60,109 nucleotides of DNA, taken from Bacteroidales bacterium (lineage in GTDB: Bacteria > Bacteroidota > Bacteroidia > Bacteroidales > UBA932). Each line of letters opens with the position of its first letter. The stretch's first letter is position 1. Shown here one piece after another: positions 51,994-60,109 of the stretch. Where the stretch lies: positions 1 through 60,109 of the forward strand of contig JAGCYC010000011.1 in NCBI GenBank assembly GCA_017961015.1, given 5' to 3'. The notes beneath the pieces were generated by a model. It did not search any database and had not been told where the DNA came from. It worked only from the letters and a program-made list of their open reading frames with translations. The translations under genes and the position numbers were made by a program.

Positions 51994-53694
51994 CTAATCG
52001 GCCTTGGGCTTATCCGGTTCGTCGCCGCGGGAATCCTTATACTTGAAGCGGCGTATCTTCTGGGTTGCAGTCTTTTCGAAGGGCTCCTTCATAGCATCCA
52101 CTTCGCCTATCTTGGAATTCTTGCCAACTGTCTTGTTCACCCATTCCAAAACCGCCTTTTTACGGTTTTCCAGATTCTCGAAGAACTTGTCCTCAGTGGC
52201 CTGGTCCCAGTCGATCACATTGTCGTTGAACTTCACCAGGGCGACCAGTTTGCCGTCCCTTTCCATAACCAGCGACTCTTCAACGCCTTCCAGGTTGTTG
52301 ATCACCTGCTCGATTTCCTCGGGATAGATATTCTCGCCGGAAGGGCCCAGGATGGTATTGTTAAGACGGCCCTTAATGTAGTAGTAGCCCTCATCGTCCA
52401 TACAGGCGACGTCGTTGGTATGGAACCAGCCTTCGTCGTCCATCACCTGGAGGGTGCGCTCGGGATCCTTGTAGTAACCAAGCATAACATTGTCGCCCCT
52501 TACTACAATCTCGCCCTCGCCGGTTTCCGGATTCACATTGTCCAGGCGTATGTCCACCTTGTAGGAAGCGACGCCGATGGAGCCGATCTTCTTGGGACCG
52601 TTAACCATAAGGTTGCAAACAAGGGGAGCGGTCTCAGTAAGGCCGTAACCAACCGCATAAGGGAAATGGCACTCTTTCAGGAACTGCTCTATGGTGGGAT
52701 CCAGCTTGGCACCGCCCACACCGAAGAATACCACCTGTCCGCCGAAGGTGCTGACAATCTTCCGGCCGATGAACCAGTGAAGGATACGGGGTATCTTCTT
52801 ATCGGCCCAGGAGAGGACACGGCTCTTCTGTATGGTAGGCCAGACGCTGTTCTTGACAACCTTCTCTATGATAAGGGGTACGGAACAGATAATGGTGGGC
52901 TTCACCTTCTTCATAGCCGGAATAAGGACTGAAGGGGAGGCCGGTTTCTGGAGAGTATAGCAGGTTGCGCCCACGTAGAAGGAGTAGAGAGTGGAGACAT
53001 TCATCTCATATACGTGAGCGGCAGGCAGTATGCTAAGGAATCGGTCCCTGGTGAAGGCCGGCTGAGCCTTGAAGGAAGCCGCCAGATTCTGGCATATATT
53101 GCGGTGGCTGAGCATTACGCCCTTGGCCTTTCCGGTTGTACCGGAGGTATAGATGATGGCGGCAAGGTCGTCGGGCTGAGGATCTTTCACCCAGCCATTG
53201 CACTTGAAGTCCTCCTGATTCTTCTTGATGAACTCAAGGGTCTCTATATCCACTACCAGGGTGAGTTTCTTCTTGCATTCCTCGCTGAGTTTGGACATCA
53301 GGCGCTGCGAAATGAAGAGCACCTTGGATTCCGAATGGGTGAGGATATTGCTTACTTCGTTTTCGGAACTGTCCGGAAGCATAGGGACGGCAATGCGTCC
53401 GTAGGCCGTGGCAGCAAAGAAAGCCACCACCCAGTTGGGCATATTCTGCGAGAGGATGGCAACCCTGTCTCCGTGCTTGATTCCAAAACGGGAAAGTCTC
53501 TGGGAAAGGCGCTCCACCTTGGTCCGGAATTCGGCATAGGTATAGCGCTGGCCGCCGTCTACGTACTGGTAGGCGACCCGTTTTGCATAATTAGTGGTCG
53601 CGTAGTCAAAGACCTTGTGAAGCGTGGTGCAAGTGTTCTCGCGGCCGCGGTAACGGCGCCACGCCCTGTAGGGGTTTCTGATTTTCTTGGCCAT
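51994..53694 (-). CDS. Long-chain acyl-CoA ligase (AMP-binding)
   Basis: 566-residue adenylate-forming enzyme that activates fatty acids to acyl-CoA via acyl-AMP. The P-loop-like motif IIYTSGTTGKAKGVMLSHRN (about 175-195), AVGYGLTETAPLV (motif with catalytic Glu), YKDPERTLQVMDDEGWFHTND and the hinge-domain GRLNNTILGPSGENIYPEEIE are intact; the C-terminal domain ends with the catalytic Lys in TATQKIRRFKYK. Probably exogenous or recycled fatty-acid use. Last gene after parE and the acyltransferase, 30 bases downstream. Confidence 0.92.
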   Translation of the reverse strand: MAKKIRNPYRAWRRYRGRENTCTTLHKVFDYATTNYAKRVAYQYVDGGQRYTYAEFRTKVERLSQRLSRFGIKHGDRVAILSQNMPNWVVAFFAATAYGRIAVPMLPDSSENEVSNILTHSESKVLFISQRLMSKLSEECKKKLTLVVDIETLEFIKKNQEDFKCNGWVKDPQPDDLAAIIYTSGTTGKAKGVMLSHRNICQNLAASFKAQPAFTRDRFLSILPAAHVYEMNVSTLYSFYVGATCYTLQKPASPSVLIPAMKKVKPTIICSVPLIIEKVVKNSVWPTIQKSRVLSWADKKIPRILHWFIGRKIVSTFGGQVVFFGVGGAKLDPTIEQFLKECHFPYAVGYGLTETAPLVCNLMVNGPKKIGSIGVASYKVDIRLDNVNPETGEGEIVVRGDNVMLGYYKDPERTLQVMDDEGWFHTNDVACMDDEGYYYIKGRLNNTILGPSGENIYPEEIEQVINNLEGVEESLVMERDGKLVALVKFNDNVIDWDQATEDKFFENLENRKKAVLEWVNKTVGKNSKIGEVDAMKEPFEKTATQKIRRFKYKDSRGDEPDKPKAD

Positions 53695-53724
53695 ATATAC
53701 TTAGGTTTAGATCTTTAGAACGGA

Positions 53725-54309
53725 CTAGGGGACAATGAACTGACCTTTATTCTTTCCTTCCAGTCCCATAGGACGGTAGTGGTCATACATACGCTGCAGG
53801 TCGGCCTTCGAGTCTTCGGTAAGAGGGAAGGGTTCACCGACGCTGATCTGCTTGCGTCCCCAGTCGAAATAGCCCAGATACACCGTGGCTCCGGTTTCGC
53901 GGGCTATGAGATGATAGCCGCTCTTCCAGCGGGAAGTGGCCTTGCGGGTGCCTTCGGGAGCTATTGCAAGGTGGAATTCGGGGACTTCTTCCATAAGGTG
54001 GATGAGGCTGCGGACCAGGGAGCCGGAGGACTTGCGGTCCACGGGCACGGCGCCGCAGGCAAGCAGGATGGGACCAAGGGGCCAGAAGAAGAACTCTTTC
54101 TTGATCATTATATGGGCCACCTTTCCGAACTGGGTGTAGAAGAGGTAGCTAACCAGGAAGTCCCATACCGTAGTGTGGGGCACGCCGATGACTATGGCTT
54201 TGGCCTCTTTCATAGGACCGCCGACCGATTTCCAGCCCATCTTTCTTAGGAGCCAGCCGCAGAACTTGGCCCAGCCGGGACTCACAGTTGTTTTTACTTT
54301 CTGTGCCAT
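53725..54309 (-). CDS. PlsC-like 1-acylglycerol-3-phosphate acyltransferase
   Basis: 194 residues from ATG 54309 (a TTG two codons earlier is less likely). The catalytic HxxxxD motif is HTTVWD; the substrate-binding motif is APEGTRKATS; the VPVDRKSSGS segment lies between them. It lacks a long N-terminal membrane helix, like the short bacterial acyltransferases. Likely transfers an acyl group in phospholipid or related lipid synthesis; exact acceptor uncertain. Next to an acyl-CoA ligase, which could supply its donor. Confidence 0.85.
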   Translation of the reverse strand: MAQKVKTTVSPGWAKFCGWLLRKMGWKSVGGPMKEAKAIVIGVPHTTVWDFLVSYLFYTQFGKVAHIMIKKEFFFWPLGPILLACGAVPVDRKSSGSLVRSLIHLMEEVPEFHLAIAPEGTRKATSRWKSGYHLIARETGATVYLGYFDWGRKQISVGEPFPLTEDSKADLQRMYDHYRPMGLEGKNKGQFIVP

Positions 54310-54315
54310 ACGCAA

Positions 54316-56226
54316 TCAGATGTTTACGTCTTCCAGCTCTTTTTCGCTGCGAAGATTGTCCATTACGAAATGCTGGCGTTCATAAGTATTCACGCCCATA
54401 TAGAATTCCATTATGTCCGAGATGGACTCTTCATCGGCCAGTTTCACCGTATCCAGGCGCATATTCTCGCCGATGAAATCCACGAATTCATTCGAAGAGA
54501 TTTCTCCCAGGCCCTTGAAGCGGGTTATTTCCACTCCGGTCTTGAGTTCCTTTACCGCGGCATCCCTTTCCTGGGGAGTGTAGCAGTAGCGTATGCTCTT
54601 TTTGTTGTGGACGCGGAACAGGGGCGTCTGGAGTATGTACACGTGGCCGCGGCGGATAAGTTCCGGATAATACTTCATCAGGAAGGTGAGTACAAGCATA
54701 CGGATATGCATACCGTCGTCATCGGCATCGGTGGCCACTATTATGTTGTTGTAGCGAAGATTGTCCAGGTCTTCCTCCACGCCCAGGGCCGAAATAAGGA
54801 GGTTGAGCTCCTCGTTTTCGGCAACCTTCTTGCGGCTTTCCTTGAAGCAGTTGATAGGCTTTCCCCTGAGGGAGAAGACTGCCTGGTTGTTGGCGTTGCG
54901 CACCTTGGTGATGGTACCGGAAGCGGAATCGCCCTCGGTTATGAAGATGGAAGTGAGTTCCTTCTGCTCTTCCATCCCCTTGGGGAAACGGGTGTCCGAA
55001 AAATGGTAGCGGCAGTCACGGAGCTTGCGGTTGTAAACTGCAGTCTTCTTTGCCCTTTCACGGGATTTTTTCTGGACGCCGGCTATCTCTTCACGCTCTG
55101 CCTGGGACTGCTTTATCTTTTCCTCGATTACCGGGGCGATGTCCATATGCATATGCATATAGTTGTCCAGGTTCTTGGAGACAAAGTCGTTCACGAAGGT
55201 ACGGATGGTCTGGCCACGGTCCGTGCTGATGGTGCCGTCGGGCGCCTTCGTCTGCTTTTCCCACATATAGGTGGAGCCCAGCTTGGTCTTGGTCTGACCT
55301 TCGAAAATGGGTTCCTGGATCTGTATGGAAATGGCGCCCACAATGCCCTGACGTATATCCTCGGGCTTGTAGTCCTTCTTGAAGAAGTCCTTGAAGGTCT
55401 TTGCTATGGCCTCGCGGTAGGCAGCCAGGTGAGTGCCGCCGTCGCGGGTGTTCTGGCCGTTTACGAAGGTGGCGATATTCTCGCCGTAGCTGTTTCCGTG
55501 GGTGAGGACTATCTCTATGTCTTCCCCTTCCAGATGGATAAGCGGATAGAGGGGAGTCTCGCTCATATTTTCGGCCACTAGGTCCAGAAGGCCGTTTTCG
55601 CTCTTGTAGGCCACGCCGTTAAGCACCAGCGTAAGGCCTTTCTTGAGGTAGGAGTAATTCTTTATGAGGGTCTCCACGAACTCCATATGGAACTGGTAGT
55701 CGCCGAAGAGTTCGCTGTCGGGGACGAAGCGGATATAGGTGCCGGTTTTTTCGTTGGACTCCCTTACACCGCTTTCCAGGAGGTCTCCACGGCAGAATTT
55801 TGCAAAGGACACCTGCCCGTCACGATAGGAGGCTACATAGAATTCGGTGGACATTGCGTTCACCGCCTTGGTGCCGACGCCGTTCATACCTACGGACTTC
55901 TTGAAGTTGCGGTCGTCGAATTTACCGCCGGTATTGAGCTTGGAAGTGGCATCCACCACTTTTCCAAGGGGAATTCCACGGCCGTAGTCCCTTACGGTAA
56001 CGCTCCGGTCATCGATGGTGATGTCTATGCGCTTTCCGAAGCCCATGGAGAATTCGTCCACGGAGTTGTCTATGATTTCCTTCAGGAGCACATATATACC
56101 GTCGCCCTGGCGTTCACCGTTACCAAGACGGCCGATATACATTCCGGCCCTGCGGCGTATATGCTCGTTCCATTCCAGAGTCTGGATGGAATCGTCGTTG
56201 TAGCTGTTTGTCTGCAATTCTGCCAT
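54316..56226 (-). CDS. parE: DNA topoisomerase IV subunit B
   Basis: 636-residue type IIA topoisomerase ATPase subunit. GHKL ATP site: EIIDNSVDE (N-box with Asn), VRDYGRGIPLG, GKFDDRNFKKSVGMNGVGTKAVNAMS region; TOPRIM site: TEGDSASG and DADDDGMHIRML; C-terminal FKGLGEISSNEF. I prefer ParE over GyrB because the protein lacks the GyrB-typical IEGDSAGG... sequence and has the Bacteroidetes ParE form, but the two families are close. No parC gene lies beside it; the next genes are lipid-related. ATG 56226, 24 bases after a TATATTTG box. Confidence 0.88.
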   Translation of the reverse strand: MAELQTNSYNDDSIQTLEWNEHIRRRAGMYIGRLGNGERQGDGIYVLLKEIIDNSVDEFSMGFGKRIDITIDDRSVTVRDYGRGIPLGKVVDATSKLNTGGKFDDRNFKKSVGMNGVGTKAVNAMSTEFYVASYRDGQVSFAKFCRGDLLESGVRESNEKTGTYIRFVPDSELFGDYQFHMEFVETLIKNYSYLKKGLTLVLNGVAYKSENGLLDLVAENMSETPLYPLIHLEGEDIEIVLTHGNSYGENIATFVNGQNTRDGGTHLAAYREAIAKTFKDFFKKDYKPEDIRQGIVGAISIQIQEPIFEGQTKTKLGSTYMWEKQTKAPDGTISTDRGQTIRTFVNDFVSKNLDNYMHMHMDIAPVIEEKIKQSQAEREEIAGVQKKSRERAKKTAVYNRKLRDCRYHFSDTRFPKGMEEQKELTSIFITEGDSASGTITKVRNANNQAVFSLRGKPINCFKESRKKVAENEELNLLISALGVEEDLDNLRYNNIIVATDADDDGMHIRMLVLTFLMKYYPELIRRGHVYILQTPLFRVHNKKSIRYCYTPQERDAAVKELKTGVEITRFKGLGEISSNEFVDFIGENMRLDTVKLADEESISDIMEFYMGVNTYERQHFVMDNLRSEKELEDVNI

Positions 56227-56250
56227 ACGTGCGCGTTAATACTCAATCTG

Positions 56251-56258
56251 CAAATATA
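56251..56258 (-). promoter_or_regulatory. -7 promoter box of parE
   Basis: Minus-strand TATATTTG, 24 bases upstream of the ATG; no clear -33 element. Confidence 0.6.
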
Positions 56259-56288
56259 AGCAAAAAGCCGGATTTTTTCAAGTGGTGC

Positions 56289-57410
56289 TCAGGCTATTTC
56301 CACAACCACGAAGAGGTTTATCACCGGACGCAGGGGTGCATTGCCTATAAGCGATATCCTGAGGACGTTCTCGCCCTTGGGAAGCCCCTGCGTATCCAGC
56401 GTCACCCGGAACTCTCCCTTGCCCGATCCGGGGACATCGGCCATAGGGGAAGGCCTCAGGGCGGGGGATTCACAATCGGCCTTGAAAAGCCGATAGGCCT
56501 GCCTGCCCTGGTTGCGGCAGGGGAATACGGCCTCGAGGACTTGTCCGGAGCTTACTTTCCCCAGGCTGACGGTGCTGTTATTGAACATTGGAAGAGGCGC
56601 TTCCCGGCGCTCCTTTTCGCTCATCGGCGGGAATGAAGGCCGATAAAAGGATTCTACCGAAAGGCCTTCATAGCCTTTCCCGTTTACCAGCAGGGTGAAA
56701 GGGAAGCTCTGGCTGCCGTAAAGGCCTTCGGCGGCGCTGAGGGTATAGCTGAGGCTGCCCTCCTTACCGGGCGGAAGCGGGTTTGGCTCCAGCCTCAGGC
56801 TCAGGCCGTCGGGGACATCGGCAAAACTGACGCTGATGGGGCGCTGACCCAGGTTTGCAACCCCCACACTTTCCGTATGCAGGGTTCCGCAGTCCATCGG
56901 AGGCATCCGGAGGACTCTCTCCTTTATACCAAAATCCCCGAGCTTTCCGGCACCGAAGCGTTGGCTCAGGGATTTTTTCTTTTCGTGTACCACGCCTCTC
57001 AGGCGCAGCACTACAGGCCGTTTTAATCCGGATATGTAAACCGTAAGGCTTTTGTCGAAGGGCATTGCGCCATCCTCGTTCTTATAGGTGGCGGTTACAG
57101 TGCCAGTCTTGCCCGGAAGGATGGGGGAGCGCGTCCAGCTTACGTCGGTACAGCCGCAGGACGAAACCACCTCGAAGATGGCTATAGGCTCGGTTCCAGT
57201 ATTGGTGAGTGTAAAACTGCAGCTCAGAGGGCCGTCGGCCACGCTTACATCTCCGAAGTCAAAGACTGTGCGGTCCCAGCTTACGCTGCCCTCGGCGGAT
57301 TGGGGTGAGGAGGCTACGGCCACAGTTTCGGCCGCGTGGCCCTTGGGAGCACGACTCCCGCAGGAAAGCAGCGCCAACAGTACCAAAGCTATATTTACAC
57401 TCAGTTTCAT
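56289..57410 (-). CDS. DUF1573 lipoprotein
   Basis: 373 residues from ATG 57410. The lipoprotein signal (MKLSVNIALVLLALLSCGS) has its Cys at about residue 17. The first domain (about 40-135) matches DUF1573: FDFGDVSVADGPLSCSFTLTN and the VVSSCGCTDVSW cysteine pair, an Ig-like (ASH/PapD-like) fold. At least two more beta-rich domains follow, the last with VSLGKVSSGQVLEAVFPCRNQG. Found widely in Bacteroidetes, usually without known function. A consensus promoter ends 5 bases upstream of the ATG, so its mRNA is nearly leaderless. Confidence 0.85.
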   Translation of the reverse strand: MKLSVNIALVLLALLSCGSRAPKGHAAETVAVASSPQSAEGSVSWDRTVFDFGDVSVADGPLSCSFTLTNTGTEPIAIFEVVSSCGCTDVSWTRSPILPGKTGTVTATYKNEDGAMPFDKSLTVYISGLKRPVVLRLRGVVHEKKKSLSQRFGAGKLGDFGIKERVLRMPPMDCGTLHTESVGVANLGQRPISVSFADVPDGLSLRLEPNPLPPGKEGSLSYTLSAAEGLYGSQSFPFTLLVNGKGYEGLSVESFYRPSFPPMSEKERREAPLPMFNNSTVSLGKVSSGQVLEAVFPCRNQGRQAYRLFKADCESPALRPSPMADVPGSGKGEFRVTLDTQGLPKGENVLRISLIGNAPLRPVINLFVVVEIA

Positions 57411-57415
57411 AACTA

Positions 57416-57447
57416 CAAATTTAGCAATTCTTCTTTCCATTATCAAA
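57416..57447 (-). promoter_or_regulatory. Consensus promoter of the DUF1573 gene
   Basis: Minus-strand TTTG (57447-57444), 20 bases, TAAATTTG (57423-57416). The last base is 5 bases before the ATG, and the signal peptide makes a later start impossible. Confidence 0.75.
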
Positions 57448-57464
57448 TATAATACCTAAATTTG
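57434..57464 (+). promoter_or_regulatory. Promoter of the ferredoxin gene
   Basis: TTTC (57434-57437, near consensus), 19 bases, TAAATTTG (57457-57464), about 38 bases before the ferredoxin ATG. It overlaps the divergent DUF1573 promoter. Confidence 0.65.
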
Positions 57465-57502
57465 CGTGCTTGAATATTCAAACTTAAAAGATCTTTTAAA
57501 CT

Positions 57503-57676
57503 ATGGCAAGAGTCATCAATCCCGACCTTTGTGTCAGCTGCGGTGCCTGTGCCGATGTGTGCCCCGTGGGCGCCATCTCTGCCGGTGAAGCATCCTATGT
57601 GATCAACGCCGACGAATGCATCGACTGCGGAGCCTGCGAGGGTACCTGCCCCAACGGCGCCATCAGCGAGGCCTAG
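57503..57676 (+). CDS. 2[4Fe-4S] ferredoxin
   Basis: 57-residue electron carrier of the clostridial type. Two CxxCxxCxxxCP motifs: CVSCGACADVCP near the N-terminus and CIDCGACEGTCP near the C-terminus, related by internal duplication (VGAIS / NGAIS). It begins MARVINPD and ends at TAG 57676. It faces the pyruvate:ferredoxin oxidoreductase gene across a shared terminator and is the natural electron acceptor for that enzyme. It has its own promoter. Confidence 0.96.
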   Translation: MARVINPDLCVSCGACADVCPVGAISAGEASYVINADECIDCGACEGTCPNGAISEA

Positions 57677-57689
57677 GCATTACAGCAGC

Positions 57690-57733
57690 AAAAAAAACGG
57701 ACCGGTCTGCACTGCGCAGCCGGTCCGTTTTTG
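57690..57733. terminator. Bidirectional terminator between ferredoxin and PFOR genes
   Basis: AACGGACCGG pairs with CCGGTCCGTT, extended by CTGC/GCAG inside. The stem has T5 on the plus side and T8 on the minus side, so it serves both converging genes. Confidence 0.92.
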
Positions 57734-57749
57734 CGTTGTCGGGCTCAGA

Positions 57750-60109
57750 CTATTTGCCAGCGAGCCTCTTGTAGGTGTTCAGGCGTACCTTGGCGAATTC
57801 TTCCGTCTTTTCCAGAAGTTCCTGGGCGTTGTCGGGGAACATCTTGTAAAGGGAAGCGAAACGCACCTCACCCTTGAGGAAGTCCTGGAACTTGCTCCAG
57901 TCGGGTTCCTTGCTGTCCAGGCTGAACGGATTCTTGTCGGTACCCTCGAGAGCGGGATTGTAGCGGTACAGATGCCAGTAACCGCATTCCACTGCAAGTT
58001 TCTCCTCCCTCTGGCTCAGGCCCATACCTGCCTTAAGGCCGTGGTTGATACAGGGGCTGTAGGCGATGATGAGGGAAGGTCCGTCGTAGGCCTCGGCCTC
58101 CTTGATGGCATTGAAGAACTGCACGGGGCTGGCACCCATAGCTACCTGGGCCACATATACGTAGCCGTAGCTGATGGCCATCATACCGAGGTCCTTCTTG
58201 CGGATCTTCTTACCGGAGGCTGCAAACTTGGCGATGGCGCCTACGGGAGTGGACTTGGAGCTCTGTCCGCCGGTGTTGGAATAGACCTCGGTGTCCAGGA
58301 CCAGTACGTTCACGTTCTCACCGCTGGCAAGCACGTGATCCAGACCGCCGTAGTCGATATCGTAGGCCCAGCCGTCGCCGCCGAATACCCACTGGCTGCG
58401 GACCGGGATAAAGTGGCGGTACTCATACAGTTTCTTATAGACCTCGCAGTCGCAGCTTTCCAGGATGGGGACAAGCTTATCGGCTACTTCGCGGGTAACC
58501 GCAGGATCCTGAGGAGCCTCAAGCCACTGGGCAAAGAGGGCTTTGGCATCCTGGGAGGCGCAGTCGCAGTCCAGGCCCTTCTTCATATATGCGGCTACGG
58601 TCTCGCGGGCGCGGTCGGAGCCGATCTTCATACCGAGGCCGAATTCTGCGGCATCCTCGAAGAGGGAGTTGGCCCAGGCCGGGCCGTGACCTGCAGCATT
58701 GGTGCAGTAAGGGGAAGCCGGGAAGGAAGCGCCGTAGATGGAGGAGCAACCGGTGGCGTTCGCAATCATCATACGGTCGCCGAAGAGCTGGGTGATAGCC
58801 TTGATGTTGGGGGTTTCACCGCAACCTGCGCAGGCGCCGGAGAACTCGAACAGAGGCTGTGCAAACTGGGAGTTCTTCATATTGGCCTTCTTGTCCACAT
58901 ACTCCTTGTAGCCCACCTTCTTGTTAAGATAGTCGAAGGCTGCCTGATCCTCCTGGTCGGAGATGTAAGGGACCATCTTGAGGGCCTTTTCAGGCTTGGA
59001 GAGACATACATCCACGCAGTTGCCGCAACCGGTGCAGTCGTCCACGGAGATGGCCAGGGCGTACTTGTAATCCTTCAGATTGGCCTTGCCCTGGGCGAGC
59101 TTCACGGAAGCGGGAACCTTGGCGGCCTCTTCCTCGGTGAGGAGGAAAGGACGGATAGCGGCGTGAGGGCAGACAAAGGCGCAGCTGTTGCACTGGATGC
59201 AGGTTTCGGCATTCCAGACGGGCACGTTAACCGCGACTCCGCGCTTCTCATAGGCCGATGTTCCAGCGGGCATCGTGCCGTCGGCATAGGGCAGGAGGGC
59301 GCTCACCGGGAGGGTGTCGCCGGCCTGGGCGTTGACGATATCGGCAACTTCCTTGACGAAGGCGGGAGCCAGACGGTCCTTGTTGGGATTCTCGAACTTG
59401 GCGGTAATGGAAGCCCACTCTTCGGGAACGTTGATCTGGGTGTATTCACCGCCGCGGTCAACGGCTGCGAAGTTCATATTGACCACGTTCTCGCCCTTCT
59501 TGCCATAGGACTTCACGATGGCGTCCTTCATATATTTGACTGCATCCTCGTAAGGGATGATGCCGGTAATCTTGAAGAAGGCGCTCTGGAGAATGGTGTT
59601 AGTACGGTTGCCAAGGCCAATTTCGGCAGCAATCTTGGTGGCATTGATAATGTACACCTTGATGTGTTTGCGGCCGATGGTTGCCTTCACGTTGTCGGGG
59701 ATCTGCCTGATGGTCTCTTCCTCGTCCCAGAGGGAGTTGAGCAGCAGGGTGCCGCCTTCCTTTATGCCCTTGAGCACATCGTACTTGCGGAGGTAGGAAG
59801 GAACGTGGCAGGCAACGAAATCGGGAGTGTTCACCAGATAGGGAGCCTTGATGGGGCTTACGCCGAAACGCAGGTGGGAGCAGGTGTAACCGCCGCTCTT
59901 CTTGGAATCGTAGTCGAAGTAAGCCTGGCTGTAAAGATCAGTATGCGTGCCGATGATCTTGATGGTGTTCTTGTTGGCGCCAACGGTACCGTCGGAGCCG
60001 AGGCCGTAGAACTTGCACTCGGTGGTGCCGGGCTTCACGATGGAAACCTCGCTCTTGATGGGAAGGCTCTTGAAGGTGACGTCGTCCACGATGCCGATGG
60101 TGAAATCGG
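57750..60109 (-). CDS. nifJ: Pyruvate:ferredoxin oxidoreductase, 3' part (truncated by window end)
   Basis: Oxidatively decarboxylates pyruvate to acetyl-CoA, reducing ferredoxin. About 786 codons are visible; the full enzyme is near 1,180 residues, so the N-terminal (alpha-like) domain lies outside the window. Visible parts: the end of the gamma-like domain; two ferredoxin clusters (CIQCNSCAFVCPHAA and CTGCGNCVDVC); the CoA/cluster region with SGACAGCGETPN; and the thiamine-diphosphate domain with GGDGWAYDIDYGGLDHVL and EVYSNTGGQSSKSTPVG. The first Met-like codon at 60089 is an internal GTG; the frame continues upstream as TIGIVDDVT. C-terminal end complete, terminator shared with the ferredoxin gene. 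Confidence 0.96.
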   Translation of the reverse strand, partial: DFTIGIVDDVTFKSLPIKSEVSIVKPGTTECKFYGLGSDGTVGANKNTIKIIGTHTDLYSQAYFDYDSKKSGGYTCSHLRFGVSPIKAPYLVNTPDFVACHVPSYLRKYDVLKGIKEGGTLLLNSLWDEEETIRQIPDNVKATIGRKHIKVYIINATKIAAEIGLGNRTNTILQSAFFKITGIIPYEDAVKYMKDAIVKSYGKKGENVVNMNFAAVDRGGEYTQINVPEEWASITAKFENPNKDRLAPAFVKEVADIVNAQAGDTLPVSALLPYADGTMPAGTSAYEKRGVAVNVPVWNAETCIQCNSCAFVCPHAAIRPFLLTEEEAAKVPASVKLAQGKANLKDYKYALAISVDDCTGCGNCVDVCLSKPEKALKMVPYISDQEDQAAFDYLNKKVGYKEYVDKKANMKNSQFAQPLFEFSGACAGCGETPNIKAITQLFGDRMMIANATGCSSIYGASFPASPYCTNAAGHGPAWANSLFEDAAEFGLGMKIGSDRARETVAAYMKKGLDCDCASQDAKALFAQWLEAPQDPAVTREVADKLVPILESCDCEVYKKLYEYRHFIPVRSQWVFGGDGWAYDIDYGGLDHVLASGENVNVLVLDTEVYSNTGGQSSKSTPVGAIAKFAASGKKIRKKDLGMMAISYGYVYVAQVAMGASPVQFFNAIKEAEAYDGPSLIIAYSPCINHGLKAGMGLSQREEKLAVECGYWHLYRYNPALEGTDKNPFSLDSKEPDWSKFQDFLKGEVRFASLYKMFPDNAQELLEKTEEFAKVRLNTYKRLAGK

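Noticed and set aside
60087..60089. GTG as start of PFOR
   Set aside because: The frame continues upstream with conserved PFOR sequence (TIGIVDDVT) to the window edge; the gene is simply cut off.

Overview
The window looks like chromosomal DNA of a fairly GC-rich, anaerobic member of the Bacteroidales (gut or rumen type; genus not determinable by eye). Four things point there. Promoters repeatedly match the Bacteroidetes -33/-7 type (TTTG, about 19-21 bases, TAnnTTTG). Gene families typical of the group are present: the V-type ATPase operon with a DUF2764 gene, DUF4831, DUF1573, an OadG with a lamin-tail domain, and TonB-dependent uptake. Pyruvate:ferredoxin oxidoreductase with a clostridial-type ferredoxin indicates anaerobic metabolism. 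Almost everything is core genome; I see no insertion sequence, prophage, CRISPR array, rRNA or intact tRNA.

Layout. 1-6.4 kb: two paralogous SpoIIE/PP2C sensor phosphatases in opposite orientation flank guaB (IMP dehydrogenase without its CBS pair) and an ADA2-like deaminase. 6.4-6.8 kb: RNase P RNA. 6.8-10.7 kb: rlmN, patatin/Omp85 fusion, recX (minus). 10.8-12.2 kb: recA and a small lipoprotein. 12.2-14.3 kb: HhH membrane protein, rsmI and a coiled-coil protein carrying a family of short dispersed repeats inside its reading frame (minus). 14.3-20.9 kb: tdk, pgi, pyrG, a glutaminyl cyclotransferase lipoprotein, then a TPP riboswitch and TonB receptor, presumably for thiamine. 20.95-21.1 kb: an apparent orphan small RNA with its own promoter and terminator. 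21.1-26.25 kb: trmD (minus), DUF349 protein, yidC, yggS.

27-41 kb (minus) is an energy and ion region: V-type ATPase (E, DUF2764, A, B, D, I, K) directly downstream of a trkA / methylmalonyl-CoA-type sodium-pumping decarboxylase operon (mmdA, oadG-LTD, biotin carrier, oadB) ending in an Omp85-like barrel. Subunit K keeps the full set of sodium ligands known from Enterococcus hirae NtpK, so both machines may work on one sodium circuit. 40.9-50.4 kb (minus) is a tightly overlapping gene string for peptide use (PepD, POT transporter, TldD/TldE) together with an acyltransferase, DUF4831, a zeta-like kinase and a glycosyltransferase. 50.7-52 kb: rpsF-rpsR-rplI. 52-56.3 kb (minus): parE, PlsC-like acyltransferase, acyl-CoA ligase. 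56.3-60.1 kb: DUF1573 lipoprotein, a ferredoxin, and the 3' part of nifJ/PFOR, which runs off the window.

The strongest leads are the sodium region with DUF2764 in the position of the missing ATPase C subunit, the orphan small RNA, the phosphatase with a degenerate HATPase domain, the CBS-less IMPDH, and the in-frame repeat family. All functional calls rest on motif recognition by eye; no database search was run.
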